Counted from the stretch's first letter, positions 16,185 to 26,121 are shown. The stretch: DNA of 64,000 bases from DATGPD01 sp031423015 (GCA_031423015.1 JANPER010000271.1:1-64000), one strand, 5' to 3'. The notes: generated by a model not told the origin, from the letters alone. A program made the numbers and translations.

Positions 16185-17437
16185 TGCGCGCGCTAGTCTC
16201 CTTGGTTCTCGCTTCGCTCGCCGCCGCGCAGGACGCCGACCCGTCGCCGATCGCCTGGCAGACCGACCTCGCCGCCGCGCGGGCGCAGGCGCAGAAAAGC
16301 GACAAGCCGCTGCTCGCGGTGTTCCGCTGCGAGACTTGAAAGGACTGCGCGAGCCTCTACGGCCAGTTGGTCCGTGAGCCGAGCGACGAACTGATGCAGG
16401 CGGCGCGCGACTTCGTGTGCGTGCGCGTGGTCGACATGAGCAAGGTCGATCTGAACGTGTTCGCGTTCGACTACGACCTCACCTTCGCCGCGCTGCTGAT
16501 GCACGCCGACGGCACCGTGTATCACCGCTTCGGCAGTCGCGATACGCGCGAGCCGACGACGTTCGCCTCGATGTCGTTGTTGGCGTCGCTGCTGCGCGCG
16601 ACCCTCATCGAGTACCGTGCCCACGCCGCGCGCGAGCCTTCGCCGCAGGCTGCCCCGCCGCGTTACGTCGTCGACCTGCCGCCGCTGCGTCGCAAGCGGC
16701 AGACGCAGGCGGGATCGTGCGTGCACTGCCACACCGTGCACGACACCCTGCACGGGCACGCCGTCGAGACCAAGACCCTGACCCCCGACACGCACTTCGT
16801 GTATCCGTCGCCAGCGCGCGTCGGCATCGAACTCGACCCTGCTGCCCAAGAGCGCGTGCTCACCGTGCAGGCCGAGTCGCCGGCCGCGCGCGCCGGCCTG
16901 CGCGCGGGCGACCGCCTGCGCCGCCTCGGCGAGCAGCCGATCGTGTTGACGCTCGGCGACGTGCAGTGGGCGTTGCACCAAGCATCAGCCGGCGACACCG
17001 AGATCGCGCTCACCTGGCAACGCGACGACGCTGAGCACACGGCAACGCTCGGTCTCACCGCCGGCTGGAAGCGCGCGCCCGCCGAGGAGTACGCGTGGCG
17101 TCCGTACAAGTGGAATCTCGCGCCGGACCCCGGCTTTGGCGGTGGCCTCCTCAGCGCCGAGAGCAAGCGCCGGCTCGGCCTCGACGAGGGTGCCTTCGCC
17201 TTGCGCATCGACTACCTGATCACCTGGGGTGAGAAGGCGCATCGCGGCCGCGCCGCGCGCGCCGCGGGTCTGCGCGAGGGCGATATCGTCGTAGCGTTTG
17301 GCGGCAAGGCTGACTTCGCGTCGCACGACCACTTCCAGGCCTGGGTGCGCCTAGCGTGCAAGGCGGGCGAGTCCGTCGAGGTGGTGGTGCTGCGGCAGGG
17401 AAAGCGCGTGCCGCTGCAACTGAAGCTGCCCGAGTGA
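16184..17437 (+). CDS. Thioredoxin-like CxxU selenoprotein candidate with CxxCH motif and two PDZ domains
   Basis: Read through one in-frame TGA at 16337-16339, this is a 417-residue exported protein. A signal peptide (MRALVSLVLASLAAAQ) is followed by a thioredoxin-like domain (about 24-150) whose active site reads FRCET-U-KDC: C49, selenocysteine 52, C55. A CxxCH haem-binding-type motif (GSCVHCH) follows at about residues 181-187. Two PDZ-type modules then follow (about 225-275, with ARAGLRAGDRL; and about 355-417, with ARAAGLREGDIV). The frame is otherwise intact on both sides of the TGA, and a hairpin with the geometry of a bacterial SECIS follows. The alternative is a pseudogene created by a TGC/TGT-to-TGA change. 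No Sec machinery genes are in the window. The start overlaps the YhhQ stop. Confidence 0.75.
16359..16375 (+). promoter_or_regulatory. Putative bacterial SECIS hairpin
   Basis: ACGGCC-AGTT-GGTCCGT forms a six-pair stem with one bulged T and a four-base apical loop AGTT. There are 25 bases between the in-frame TGA and the loop, inside the 16-37 range known for bacterial SECIS elements, and a G is among the first two loop bases as required. It lies in the coding sequence, as expected in bacteria. Confidence 0.55.
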
Positions 17438-17475
17438 CCCCGGGGTGGAGGTTCTCGTCGGTCTGGAATCGCACG

Positions 17476-17715
17476 TCAGGCCGGCAAGCGTACGACGCGT
17501 TCCCGCGCCAACTCCGCGGCGTAGTACAGCGCCGCCTGCACGTCTTCCTCGGTAATCCGATAGTCCGTGGCGATCGCCTTGGCAGGCTCACCGTCGGCAA
17601 GGTTGTCGAGCACGACCGACACGAGAACCCTCGTGCCCTTGATGCACGCCTTGCCGTGGCAGATGTCGGGGTCTGTGTCGATTCGATCGAGCCAGTCCAT
17701 GGAGTGAACGATCAT
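17476..17715 (-). CDS. DUF433-family antitoxin-like protein
   Basis: A 79-residue protein matching the DUF433 family: DRIDTDPDICHGKACIKGTRV at the N-terminus, then VVLDNLADGEPAKAIATDY and the ITEEDVQAALYYAAELA helix. Such proteins are usually antitoxins paired with a PIN-like DUF5615 toxin encoded just downstream. Here the downstream side (toward 17437) runs straight into the selenoprotein gene with 38 bases between, so no partner is present. Either ATG at 17715 or 17700 may start it. It is probably an orphan remnant of a toxin-antitoxin pair. Confidence 0.8.
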   Translation of the reverse strand: MIVHSMDWLDRIDTDPDICHGKACIKGTRVLVSVVLDNLADGEPAKAIATDYRITEEDVQAALYYAAELARERVVRLPA

Positions 17716-17917
17716 CTTGCCAAAGGCATGAGGAACACACCAGTGCCGGCGCTGGTTGCGTTGGTTGCGCAGCGGTTCCGGAACTCGCTGAGGTGACCCG
17801 GCCGGGCAGGCCTGCCAGTCATGGCATGGGAAATCGAAGAGGGGGGTGCTCGACGAACATGTCTCCGATCAGCACGAGGCACGACCGTCAGCCCGCGCGG
17901 CGACTACGCTTGCGGTC

Positions 17918-19924
17918 ATGATGCGCTGGTTGACTTTGCTGACGTCTTCGCTGGTCGTGCTCCCGTCCACAGCGGCAACGCAGCAGCCGGCGCCGACTCC
18001 CGCTGCGCAATCCCAGACCAACGCCGATCCGTTGGTGCGCCATCGCCGCTTCGTGCTCGGCGACCGGCCGATCGAGTCGTTCGGCGACCTCGAGCTGCGT
18101 GGCGCGATGGTGCACGCACAGGGCGAACTCGCGTGGCGTGCCTGGGTGCGGCGCCAGCCGTTCGCCGTGCGCGAGGAGTTCCAGCTTCCCGATGGCAAGC
18201 GCATGGTGATGGTGGCCAACGCCGAGCGTGCCTGGCGGCTGGACGGCGACGGGAAGGTTGCGGCGATGCAAAGCAAGTCTGCCGTCGAGTACCTCGCGCA
18301 CGCGTTCTTCGATGGCCTCGGCTACCTCGCTGCCGGCGAACTGGAGTCGCGCGCGCTCGTGATCGGCCGGGGTCGGCTCGAGGCGCAGCCTGGGCTGCCG
18401 CCCGACCTGGCCGGCGAGCGCGGCGCGGAGATGCTGTCGGTGGGGACGCCGGTCGGTACCGCGTGGCAATGCTTCATCGACGACGAGGGCAGGCTGCACG
18501 GACTCTTCGATCGCTCGGTGGGCGCCGGCACCTGGATCCGCTATGGCCGCTGGCGCGCCTTCGATGGCCTGACGCTGCCGACGCTGCGCGTGCAAGGCCA
18601 TGCAGGTGTGTCAGCGCTGGGCACGCTGCGCATCGATCACGTCGCCACCGGTCGCACCGCGGACGCTGCCCTGTTCGCTGGTGACCCGTTGCCTGCCCCA
18701 GCCGCCACGGTGAACGCCGCCGCAATCGCGGTGCTGCCCGGGCCGACGCCGGGCAGCGCGCACCTTGTGCTGCCGCGAGTCGTGGTGCACAGCGCCGCCG
18801 GACGGCATGCGGCGCCGGCGCTGCTCGACACCGGCGCCGAGTTCATCGCCGTCGCCCCCGACTCGGCCGCGCGCCTGCAGCTCGTGCCGCTGGCCACGGC
18901 GGAGACCATCGGCGCCCTGGGTTCGCTGACGTCGCGGCACGTCTGGTTCGACGCGATCGAAGTCGGGCAAGCTCGCTTCGTGCAGGTGCTCGGCCTCGTG
19001 ACCCCGTTCCCGCCGCTGCCGGAGCTGGCGAGCGGCGAGCAGGCGGCGATGGTCCTCGGCGGCGCGCACCTGTTGCGCAGCTCGCCTGTCCTCGACCTGC
19101 GCCGCGAGCAGTTGTGGCTGCGCGGCCGGCCGGTGCAGCCGCTGGCCGAATCGGCAGCTGGCGAAGCTGGTGCGGGCGAGCGGCCGGTCGTGATGACTAC
19201 GCCGCTGCGGCGCTGCGGGCCCGGCCGCCACGCCGTCGAGGTGGACCTCAGCGTCGATGACGGCCGCCTGACGGTGATGCTCGACACGGGTTGCTCGGAG
19301 CTGTTGATGATCGCACCGCGCGGCCTTCGCCGTCTCGGTTGGCCGCTCACGCGGCAGGCGTGGATCGAGCGCGGCGCCGTCTCGCTCGACATCAGCGGCG
19401 CCGGAGGTCTGACCGGCGAGATGCTGCTCGTGCGTGTCGGCAGCGTGCAGCTTGCCGGCCTGCGCTTTGCGCGGCCGTTCATCCTGGTCGCACCGCCAGG
19501 GCCGGACGCACGAGCGTTTGACCCGCCCTACGAAGGCTTGCTCGGCACCGGCGCGTTGCTCGCGCTCGAGCGCGCCGGGATCGACGAGCAGCGCATGCGC
19601 CTCGAGCTGGAGCCGAGCCGCGAGCTCTCGGCGAATGCGAAGGGAGACGTCGTCGTCCCGGCGCCGGGCCCGTTCCTCGGCCTCTTCCTCGCTCGCGGCT
19701 CAGCGAGCGGAGACGGGTTGCCGGCAGTGACCGGGGTCGTGCCGGCGTCGCTGGCGGCAACGGCCGGCGTGCAGGTCGGCGACCTCTTGCTGGCGATCGA
19801 TGGCGAGAGCTGCCGCGGTCAGGCTCTGCCGCGCGTGCGGCGCCGGCTGTGGATCGGGTCGGAGGAGAGTGTGAAGTTGCGGTTGCGGCGCGGGACGGAC
19901 GAGGTGGAAGTGAAGGTGCGTTGA
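17918..19924 (+). CDS. Exported two-lobe retropepsin-like aspartic protease with C-terminal PDZ domain
   Basis: A 668-residue protein starting at MMRWLTLLTSSLVV, a signal peptide followed by a Thr/Pro/Gln-rich linker. Two separate clan-AA protease-like modules are present. The first has DTGAE at residues 304-308 and a downstream VLGGAHLL; the second has DTGCS at 456-460 and LLGTGALL. Each has the Asp-Thr-Gly motif plus the hydrophobic-Gly element of a retropepsin lobe, so the two may form an intramolecular dimer. Residues about 580-668 form a PDZ-type domain (LPAVTGVVPASLAATAGVQ, then GDLLLAIDGES). The 3' end encoding this PDZ recurs as two orphan copies downstream. An upstream in-frame ATG at 17846 is less likely because the signal peptide would be internal. 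Confidence 0.75.
   Translation: MMRWLTLLTSSLVVLPSTAATQQPAPTPAAQSQTNADPLVRHRRFVLGDRPIESFGDLELRGAMVHAQGELAWRAWVRRQPFAVREEFQLPDGKRMVMVANAERAWRLDGDGKVAAMQSKSAVEYLAHAFFDGLGYLAAGELESRALVIGRGRLEAQPGLPPDLAGERGAEMLSVGTPVGTAWQCFIDDEGRLHGLFDRSVGAGTWIRYGRWRAFDGLTLPTLRVQGHAGVSALGTLRIDHVATGRTADAALFAGDPLPAPAATVNAAAIAVLPGPTPGSAHLVLPRVVVHSAAGRHAAPALLDTGAEFIAVAPDSAARLQLVPLATAETIGALGSLTSRHVWFDAIEVGQARFVQVLGLVTPFPPLPELASGEQAAMVLGGAHLLRSSPVLDLRREQLWLRGRPVQPLAESAAGEAGAGERPVVMTTPLRRCGPGRHAVEVDLSVDDGRLTVMLDTGCSELLMIAPRGLRRLGWPLTRQAWIERGAVSLDISGAGGLTGEMLLVRVGSVQLAGLRFARPFILVAPPGPDARAFDPPYEGLLGTGALLALERAGIDEQRMRLELEPSRELSANAKGDVVVPAPGPFLGLFLARGSASGDGLPAVTGVVPASLAATAGVQVGDLLLAIDGESCRGQALPRVRRRLWIGSEESVKLRLRRGTDEVEVKVR
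19661..19924 (+). repeat. PDZ-tail repeat, copy 1 (intact, in gene)
   Basis: The last 264 bp of the aspartic-protease gene, from GCGCCGGGCCCGTTCC to the stop. It is the parent version of fragments at 22063-22331 and 36381-36595. Followed 38 bases later by the palindromic repeat at 19956. Confidence 0.85.
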
Positions 19925-19955
19925 GCGGGCGAGCGACTTGACGAGGTCTCGGCGG

Positions 19956-20026
19956 TGCGCGCGTGCGCAGCTGCGCACGTGTGCGCGCAGCAGAACGGTC
20001 TTCGCCCGGTAGCGGCCGAGCTGACA
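19956..20026 (+). repeat. Palindrome-bearing intergenic repeat, copy 1
   Basis: A roughly 70-bp element with the 18-bp perfect palindrome CGTGCGCAGCTGCGCACG at 19962-19979, then CAGAACGGTCTTC and GAGCTGAC. The same order of blocks recurs at 26671 and, more weakly, at 36612. It lies 31 bases after a plus-strand stop codon. It could serve as a terminator or protein-binding site, or be a small mobile element. The rest of 20027-20243 holds no gene. Confidence 0.7.
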
Positions 20027-20140
20027 CGCAATGTCGGCTGCGTCCTCGTCTGCCTACATGAGATTCGCATGTGCGCCGGAGCTGCCCTCCCTCCACAGCT
20101 CGGCGCAGTGCTCTGATTCGTGCCACCATCGAATCCACTT

Positions 20141-20163
20141 CGCCGTCGCGCCTCGCGACGGCG
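20141..20163 (-). terminator. Possible hairpin downstream of the beta-helix gene
   Basis: CGCCGTCGC and GCGACGGCG form a perfect 9-bp stem with a GCCTC loop about 80 bases beyond the stop of the minus-strand gene at 20244. No T-run follows, so termination is uncertain. Confidence 0.35.
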
Positions 20164-20243
20164 ACCGCCACCGGGGTGTGACGTTGGGTTCGGCGGAACC
20201 GCTACGTTGGGACGCTGGGAGAAGGCGGGGTCGCCAACCTCCA

Positions 20244-21539
20244 TCACGGCTGGATCGTGAACGTCGCCGGAGACCCCAGCCGCCACTGCACTTGTGCCAC
20301 GTCCAGATGGGCCGGCTGCACGACGAGGTCGAGCTCCTCGGCGAGTCGCGGCACATCGACACCGAACGTGACCCAAGGGTTCGAGGCGCTCGACGAAACT
20401 ACGGTTACCCAGAAGATGCGGTTGGGGTACAGGATGCCAGCCAGGAACGGCGAGGACTGCACATCGGTCCCGAAGATCAACACCGTCCAGCCTTGACCCA
20501 CTGGCAGGGACCGCACCGACATGTCGAGGCGCGCGCCGGAAGTGTGTTGCGAAGCCACGCGCAGATCGCGGCGGCCGGTCCCGAGCGTCCTCGGCGGTGG
20601 CGGCGACTGCCCGCATCCGCCCGCACTCCCTCGCTCCGCCGGCTGATGCAACACGTCGAAGAGGTCCGGCGGGAATGAGCTGACGCCCGGTTGACCAACG
20701 TAGTCGCACGGGTTGGCAGACCCTTGATAGTTCCCTCGCCAGACATCGCCGCCTTTGCCGTCGATGACAGTGCAGCCGACCAACGCACCTGCGACGCCGT
20801 TGAACGAGAGCCCAGGCCCGCCGTTCATCGCCGGGCCCGCCCAGAGGTACCACCACCAGCTGGGGCCCCCGGGTCCACCGTGGAAGGAGCAGTCTTGGAT
20901 AACAGCCGGCCCGCCGGCTCGGATGTCGGCGCCGGGGCTGCCGCGCCATCCGTTCTCACCTTGAGCAATCCAAGGAACGTCGCCGGTCGCGCCCCGGAAC
21001 GAGCAGCCTCGCAGCATGAGCTTGATGCCGGGACCGGTCGAGATCCTCGCGCCAGGACAAGGATCGTCGATGTTCGACATGATCCCGGCCGCACTCACAC
21101 CGTCGAGTATCACGGTGCCGGATTCCGTGGGTGCCAGCGCGATCTCGATGCACACGTGACGATCGCGATCCGCCTCGCTGTGGTTGGGCACGACATGGAA
21201 GTTGCGAAGGACGAAGCGATGACCGCCCCCCATGCTGGTCAGCTTGATCGCGTGCGGCGATGTCCGTCCCAGAAGGAACCCGGCGAACCCTCCGGGGAGC
21301 GACTCGATGGTGACTGCCTTGTCGACGTTGATCCCCTGCGCGTCGTTGCCCCATCCGTAAGGTTGCTGGGATACGAGCAGGATCCGGTCGCCGGCAGATG
21401 CAAGGCGCACGGCATCGTTCACGGTCGCGGTATCGCCCGGCACACGCCACGTGCGCTGCGCAGGCAGCAGGGCCGAAAGGAGGGTTAGCGACGGCACGAG
21501 AAGGAACCACCGGGTAGTCGAGTGCTGTGAGCTTTGCAT
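20244..21539 (-). CDS. Secreted right-handed beta-helix protein
   Basis: A 431-residue exported protein starting at MQSSQHSTTRW, which gives a signal peptide (FLLVPSLTLLSALLPAQ). A longer frame upstream is open but lacks such a leader. TWRVPGDTATVNDAVRLASAG followed by DRILLVSQQPYG and AVTIESLPGGFAG is the opening coil of a pectin-lyase-like beta-helix. Further coils carry Cys and Gly (LRGCSFRGATGD, IQDCSFHGGPGG, LVGCTVIDGKGGD). The last about 110 residues form a separate beta-rich domain ending VDVPRLAEELDLVVQPAHLD, probably an extracellular C-terminal module. No catalytic site was recognised. It stands alone on the minus strand between PDZ-tail copies 1 and 2. Confidence 0.75.
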   Translation of the reverse strand: MQSSQHSTTRWFLLVPSLTLLSALLPAQRTWRVPGDTATVNDAVRLASAGDRILLVSQQPYGWGNDAQGINVDKAVTIESLPGGFAGFLLGRTSPHAIKLTSMGGGHRFVLRNFHVVPNHSEADRDRHVCIEIALAPTESGTVILDGVSAAGIMSNIDDPCPGARISTGPGIKLMLRGCSFRGATGDVPWIAQGENGWRGSPGADIRAGGPAVIQDCSFHGGPGGPSWWWYLWAGPAMNGGPGLSFNGVAGALVGCTVIDGKGGDVWRGNYQGSANPCDYVGQPGVSSFPPDLFDVLHQPAERGSAGGCGQSPPPPRTLGTGRRDLRVASQHTSGARLDMSVRSLPVGQGWTVLIFGTDVQSSPFLAGILYPNRIFWVTVVSSSASNPWVTFGVDVPRLAEELDLVVQPAHLDVAQVQWRLGSPATFTIQP

Positions 21540-21769
21540 GCTTGCGTCCTGCGTTGGGCTGCCGCCCGCACAGGAGACGTCGCTCACGACGGCAACCGAA
21601 CGCGCGTCTCTCGATTCTCGGCGCCGCGGCCAGTTTCGCGTTCGCCGTGATCCGGCTCGAGCGTCCAGATCCACGATGCGACGCCCGCCCTACACCCGGC
21701 CGTAGGTCCTCCCGCTCGCAGCGTGCGTCTTCTCGCCGTCGCTGACCGCACGGCGCGAGATTCTGCGCG

Positions 21770-22331
21770 GCACCGGCACGCCCGGCTTTCAGTACCTCGG
21801 TCGCCGGTCCCGGCGACGTCGACCTCGACGGCGTCCCCGATCTCGTCATCGGCGATCCGCGTGACGCGCGCCGATGCGCAGGACGGCGTGCGCGCGGTCC
21901 TCGTGTCCGGTCGCGACGGCTCACCGCTGCGCGAACTGCTGCCGCAACAGGCCAACGAGCGCCTCGGACAGGTGGTCGCAGCGGCCGGCGATGTCGACCG
22001 GGACAGTCATCGGGATGCGCTGGTGAAGAGCGACCTCGGTGTGCACGTCTGGGCGGCGAGCACCGGCGCCGGGCCCGTTCCTCGGTCTCTTCCTCGCTCT
22101 CTGCGGCTCAGCGAGCGGAGACGGGCTGCCGGCAGTGACCGGGGTCGTGCCCGCGTCGCTCGCGGCAATGGCCGGCGGGCAGCCAGGCGACCCCTTGCTC
22201 GCGATCGATGGCGAGAGCTGCCGCGGGCAGGCTCTGCCGCGCGTGCGCCGCCGGTTGGGAATCGGGTCGGAGGGAGTGTGACGTTGCGGTTGCGGCGCGG
22301 GGAAGAAGAGGTCGAAGTGAAGGTGCGTTGA
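21770..22331 (+). pseudogene. FG-GAP-repeat relic fused to a decayed PDZ tail
   Basis: Between 21770 and 22062 two FG-GAP beta-propeller blades can be read in different frames: GDVDLDGVPDLVIGDP (from 21812), then after a frame change ANERLGQVVAAAGDVDRD. At 22063 the sequence switches abruptly to a copy of the PDZ tail of the aspartic-protease gene. That copy has its own one-base deletion near 22272 (GGAGGGAG for GGAGGAGAG), so the frame breaks again. No intact start or single open frame spans it. 21540-21769 upstream shows nothing recognisable, and 22332-22462 holds only the leader of the next gene. Confidence 0.7.
22063..22331 (+). repeat. PDZ-tail repeat, copy 2 (decayed)
   Basis: Aligns along its whole length with 19661-19924, from CGCCGGGCCCGTTCCTCGG to the shared GTGAAGGTGCGTTGAGCG end, with scattered substitutions and a frame-breaking deletion. 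It shows that the duplication includes the stop codon and a few bases beyond it. Confidence 0.85.
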
Positions 22332-22462
22332 GCGAGCGAGCGGACGAGCGTCTCGGCACATCGATTCCTCAACGCAGCAGTTCGGTTTGGAGCCCCCTGC
22401 CCGTCCACTCGAATGCGGATGTGACAAGAACCGACACGATCTGGCTCCAATCCCGACCCCCA

Positions 22463-25400
22463 ATGTTTGCACCACTGCGTGACGCAATCGTCATCCTCGT
22501 CGGCCTCGCAGCCTCTGCAGTTGCCCAGCGACCCCCGGAGGGAGCCGTCCACGAACAACCTGTCGGTGCAACCGGCGACTCCGTTCCGCCGGAGCTCGTC
22601 CCAGGTTCGCTCGAAGTACGCAGCCGGCGCTCGGCAAACACCAAGCACTACGCGATGCCCGATGGCAGCGTCAGGATGGTGCTGACGCCGGATGGGATGC
22701 CGCAGCACTGGTGGGACGGTTCACAGTGGCGCGACTTCGACCTCACCTTCCGGCCAACGCGAGCCGGCGAGACCAAAGGCGAGTTCCTGTGTCAGGACCA
22801 CGGGCTCAGGACCTGCGTGCTGACCGAGTCGCCGATGGGCGAATGGGTGCGCGTGGAGTACGAAGCGCTGGCGCTGCAGTGGGCGCCACTGCGGATCGGG
22901 CGTGAGGGCGCCACGGCGCCGTGGGGTGCGACCGCGACCGCGGTTCCGGTCGGGTCGACGTTGGAGCTGCACTACGCAGGCTCGGGCGGCGTGCGGAGCG
23001 ACTACACTTTGCTTCGGAACGGGTTGAAGCACGACGTTGTGCTGCCGCGGTCAGCGGCCGACTTGGTCGGCGGCGGCGACCTGGTTCTGTCCTGGGCGGT
23101 GGTGATCGAAGGCGCGGCCGCGGTCACCGGGGACGGCGGCATCGACCTGCGCGGCGGCGGGGAAACATCGACCGTGCTGGTCGTGAGCCACAACGGGCCG
23201 GGGTTGCGGATCACGGCGCCGTTGATCGAAGACGCGGCGGGCCGAACGTTCGCGAACCGTGACTCGGGCGCGCGCTATCGGCTGACCCACCAAGGCGGCG
23301 ACCTGTTCGTGGTCGAGCTGCGCGTGCCGATGGAGTGGCTGCTGCGGCAGGAGAGAGCTTGGCCGCTGCGGCTCGATCCCTCGGTCATCGTTAACTATGG
23401 AACGCTTTGCGGATCGCCGTTCAACAGCCTAGGCGCCGTCGACAACACCGGGTGGGCAGGTGGCGTCACCGATGTCAACTGGGATCGAACGTTCGTGGGG
23501 ATCCCGGGCTGTACGAGGCTGGACAACGCACGCACGTTTGCATACGCACGATTCCCGCCAGCGTCAGCGAGTCCAACGATCGCGGACGCCGGCGGGTTGA
23601 TCTACGCATGTCGAGCCTACTGCCGCTTCGCATCCGTTGCGAACGACTCGGCCTGGGACTGGGTGGTGAGCTTGCGGCCCCCGTCGCAAGGGTATTTCGA
23701 TCTGTGCGCGTTGCAGGCCGGCACGAACCCGATCAACAACACCGTATGGGACCGCATCCGTCGATCATCGTTGGTCATCGGCGGTACGTCCCGGATGTTC
23801 GACTATGTCAGCCGCAGATTTGCGGAGGATTTGACCGTGCCTGAAATGAGCGCGTGCGGTTTTCCGGACTACGCACTCGAGTTCGCGTGGCGGGCGCAGC
23901 CGAACGACGGGGCTAGCGGTTGCTCCTTGCTCAGCAGGAACACAAGCGACACTTTTCTCGAAGTGCACTACACCAATGGTGCGGGTCAGCGTGTCGGGCC
24001 AGCAACCCCGTCGTTGACCAACCGTACGGACACTTCGATAACGATCGCATGGTCGCAGGTCCAGGGAGCAAGCGACTACTTCATTCATGCATCGGACCGG
24101 TCCGACTTCCGGAGCTACTGGCACCAGGCTGGACCAACAACACGCAAGCGACGTTCACCGGGTTCACTCCTTCCACGCTCTACTACTTCCGAGTCATCGC
24201 GCGGAGCTCCATCCACACGAGCCCAGCCGGTCCAGTTCGATCTTGGGCGACGTTGCCGTCGACGCCGGTGACGGACCCAGCCACGAACATCACCGGCACG
24301 AGCTTCCAGGCAAACTGGCAGCCGGCCGCCGGCGCGATCAGCTACGAAGTGCAAGTGACGCTGGTGACCACGCAAGTCACATCAGCAACGTCGGCGGTCA
24401 TTACCGGCCTCAGCAGCGGCAGGGAGTACGCCTACCGCGTGCGCGCCTACAACACGAACAGCCAGCTCTACAGCGATTGGTCGCCACCGAGAAGCGTCTC
24501 GACATTGGCGCCACCGAACGCTCCGACGGGATTCCAGATGCACCCCTTCACCGGCACGACTTGCCATGCGCAGTGGAACGTACTGGCTAATGCCGACTAC
24601 GAACTGCTCATATCGAGCGATCCAAACTTCAACTCGAACCCGAGGACGATTTCGACGGCCGCGACGTCGATCAGGGTCATCGGCCTCACGCCAGGCACCA
24701 CGTACTACGGCAAGGTGCGCGCGCGCGTCGGTGGCGTGTTCGGCGACTACTCGGATAGGGACTCGGGCAGCACGACTCCCGCCCCGGCGGGACCGACCAC
24801 CAACCCTGCAAGCGGCATCACCGCGGCGTCGTTCAACGCGCGGTGGAACCGCGTCGAGAACGCGACCCATTACCGGATCGACGTGTCGGCATCGCCGGAG
24901 TTCGCGTCCTACGTCGGCCCGTTCTGGGATCTTGACGTCGGCAACGCGCTGCAGGTGATCGTGCCGGACCTGTCTGCGAGCACGACCTACTACTACCGTG
25001 TTCGCGCTTGGAACGGCGACGCCGGGCCGAGCGCCAATTCCGACGTGCGCCGCGTCACGACCGCTTCGGCCCCACAGATCCCGCCTTCGGCGCCGGCGAC
25101 ATTGCCCGCGAGCAGCGTTGGCATGACCTCGTTCGTCGCCAACTGGAACGCGGTCGCTACCGCCACCGGCTATCGCATCGACGTCGCGCCGGACCCCGCG
25201 TTCATGAGCTTCGTGCCTGGCTATCGCGACCTGGACGCCGGCAACAACACGTCCCACCCGGTCGTCGGCCTCACTGCAGGCGGCACCTTCTACTACCGCG
25301 TGCGCGCCGCGAACGCGGCCGGTCCGAGCGGCCACTCGGACACCAGGACCGTCGTGTTGCAGCAGAACCCGGCGCCGACGCTGTCGAGGATCAGCCCCGC

Positions 25401-26121
25401 GTTTGCGATGGCGGGCGTGGCGAGCGTCACGGTCACGCTCGTGGGCACGAACTTCCTCGCAGACAGCGTGGCCCAGCGGAACGGCAACGATCTGCCGACG
25501 ACCTGGCGCAGCGCCACGCAGCTCGAGGCGCGCATCGAGGGGTCGCTGCTGGCGACGCTCGGCTCCGCGAGCATCACCGTGTTCAATGCGCCGCCCGGAG
25601 GTGGCACGAGCAGCGCGAAGACCTTCCTGGTAATCGACCCCACCACCGGCCTACCGCCCACAGACCTGCGCATCATGTCGCCGTCGCCCGGCCCAGACTT
25701 GTTGCTGGCCTGGGCACCGCCGCCGGACATCGCCGCGGCGAATGGCTACAGGCTTCGCCGCTACGCGACGCCCTATCGCAACACGGTGCCGCTCGAACGC
25801 GATCTGCCGAACACCGCCGTCACTGCGCAGGTGCCTTTGATTCTGGGGACCTCCTACTTCGATCTCGTCGTCGTGCGCGGCGCTGGCGTGCAGAGCTTGC
25901 CGACGCGGCTGGTGAAGGTGAGCACCACGACGAATCACGCGGCAGGCGACGTCAACGGCGACAACCTGGTCGATGGCCGCGACCTGATGGACGTGCTCGC
26001 GGCGTTCGGATCGCATGCCGGGGAAACCGAATGGAACCCGTCGGCCGACTGCAACGGCGACGGTGTTGTGAACGGCGACGACGTAGTCCGCGTGACGATC
26101 AACCTGGGGAGCCGCCAATGA
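22463..26121 (+). pseudogene. Secreted FN3/IPT/dockerin protein, split by one frameshift
   Basis: Two long frames (from ATG 22463 to about 24121, and about 24121 to 26121) join into one roughly 1219-residue exported protein if one G is restored in TACTGG(G)CACC near 24120. In order: signal peptide (IVILVGLAASAVAQ), a large beta-rich N-terminal region (about 30-500) with no recognised family, then about four FN3 domains (repeated ATxYRIDV, TTYYYRVRA and YRVRAYN patterns). An IPT/TIG-type domain follows (PTLSRISPAFAMAGVASVTV), a further FN3-like unit, and two dockerin-type calcium motifs (DVNGDNLVDGRDL and DCNGDGVVNGDDV). The stop overlaps the next gene as ATGA. The break may be a real mutation or a base-calling error in a G run. 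As written, only the N-terminal part would be made, without its dockerin. Confidence 0.75.

Noticed and set aside
16193..16981. Antisense ORF over the selenoprotein start
   Set aside because: His/Arg/Val-rich shadow; the plus strand shows a signal peptide, redox site and coupled start.
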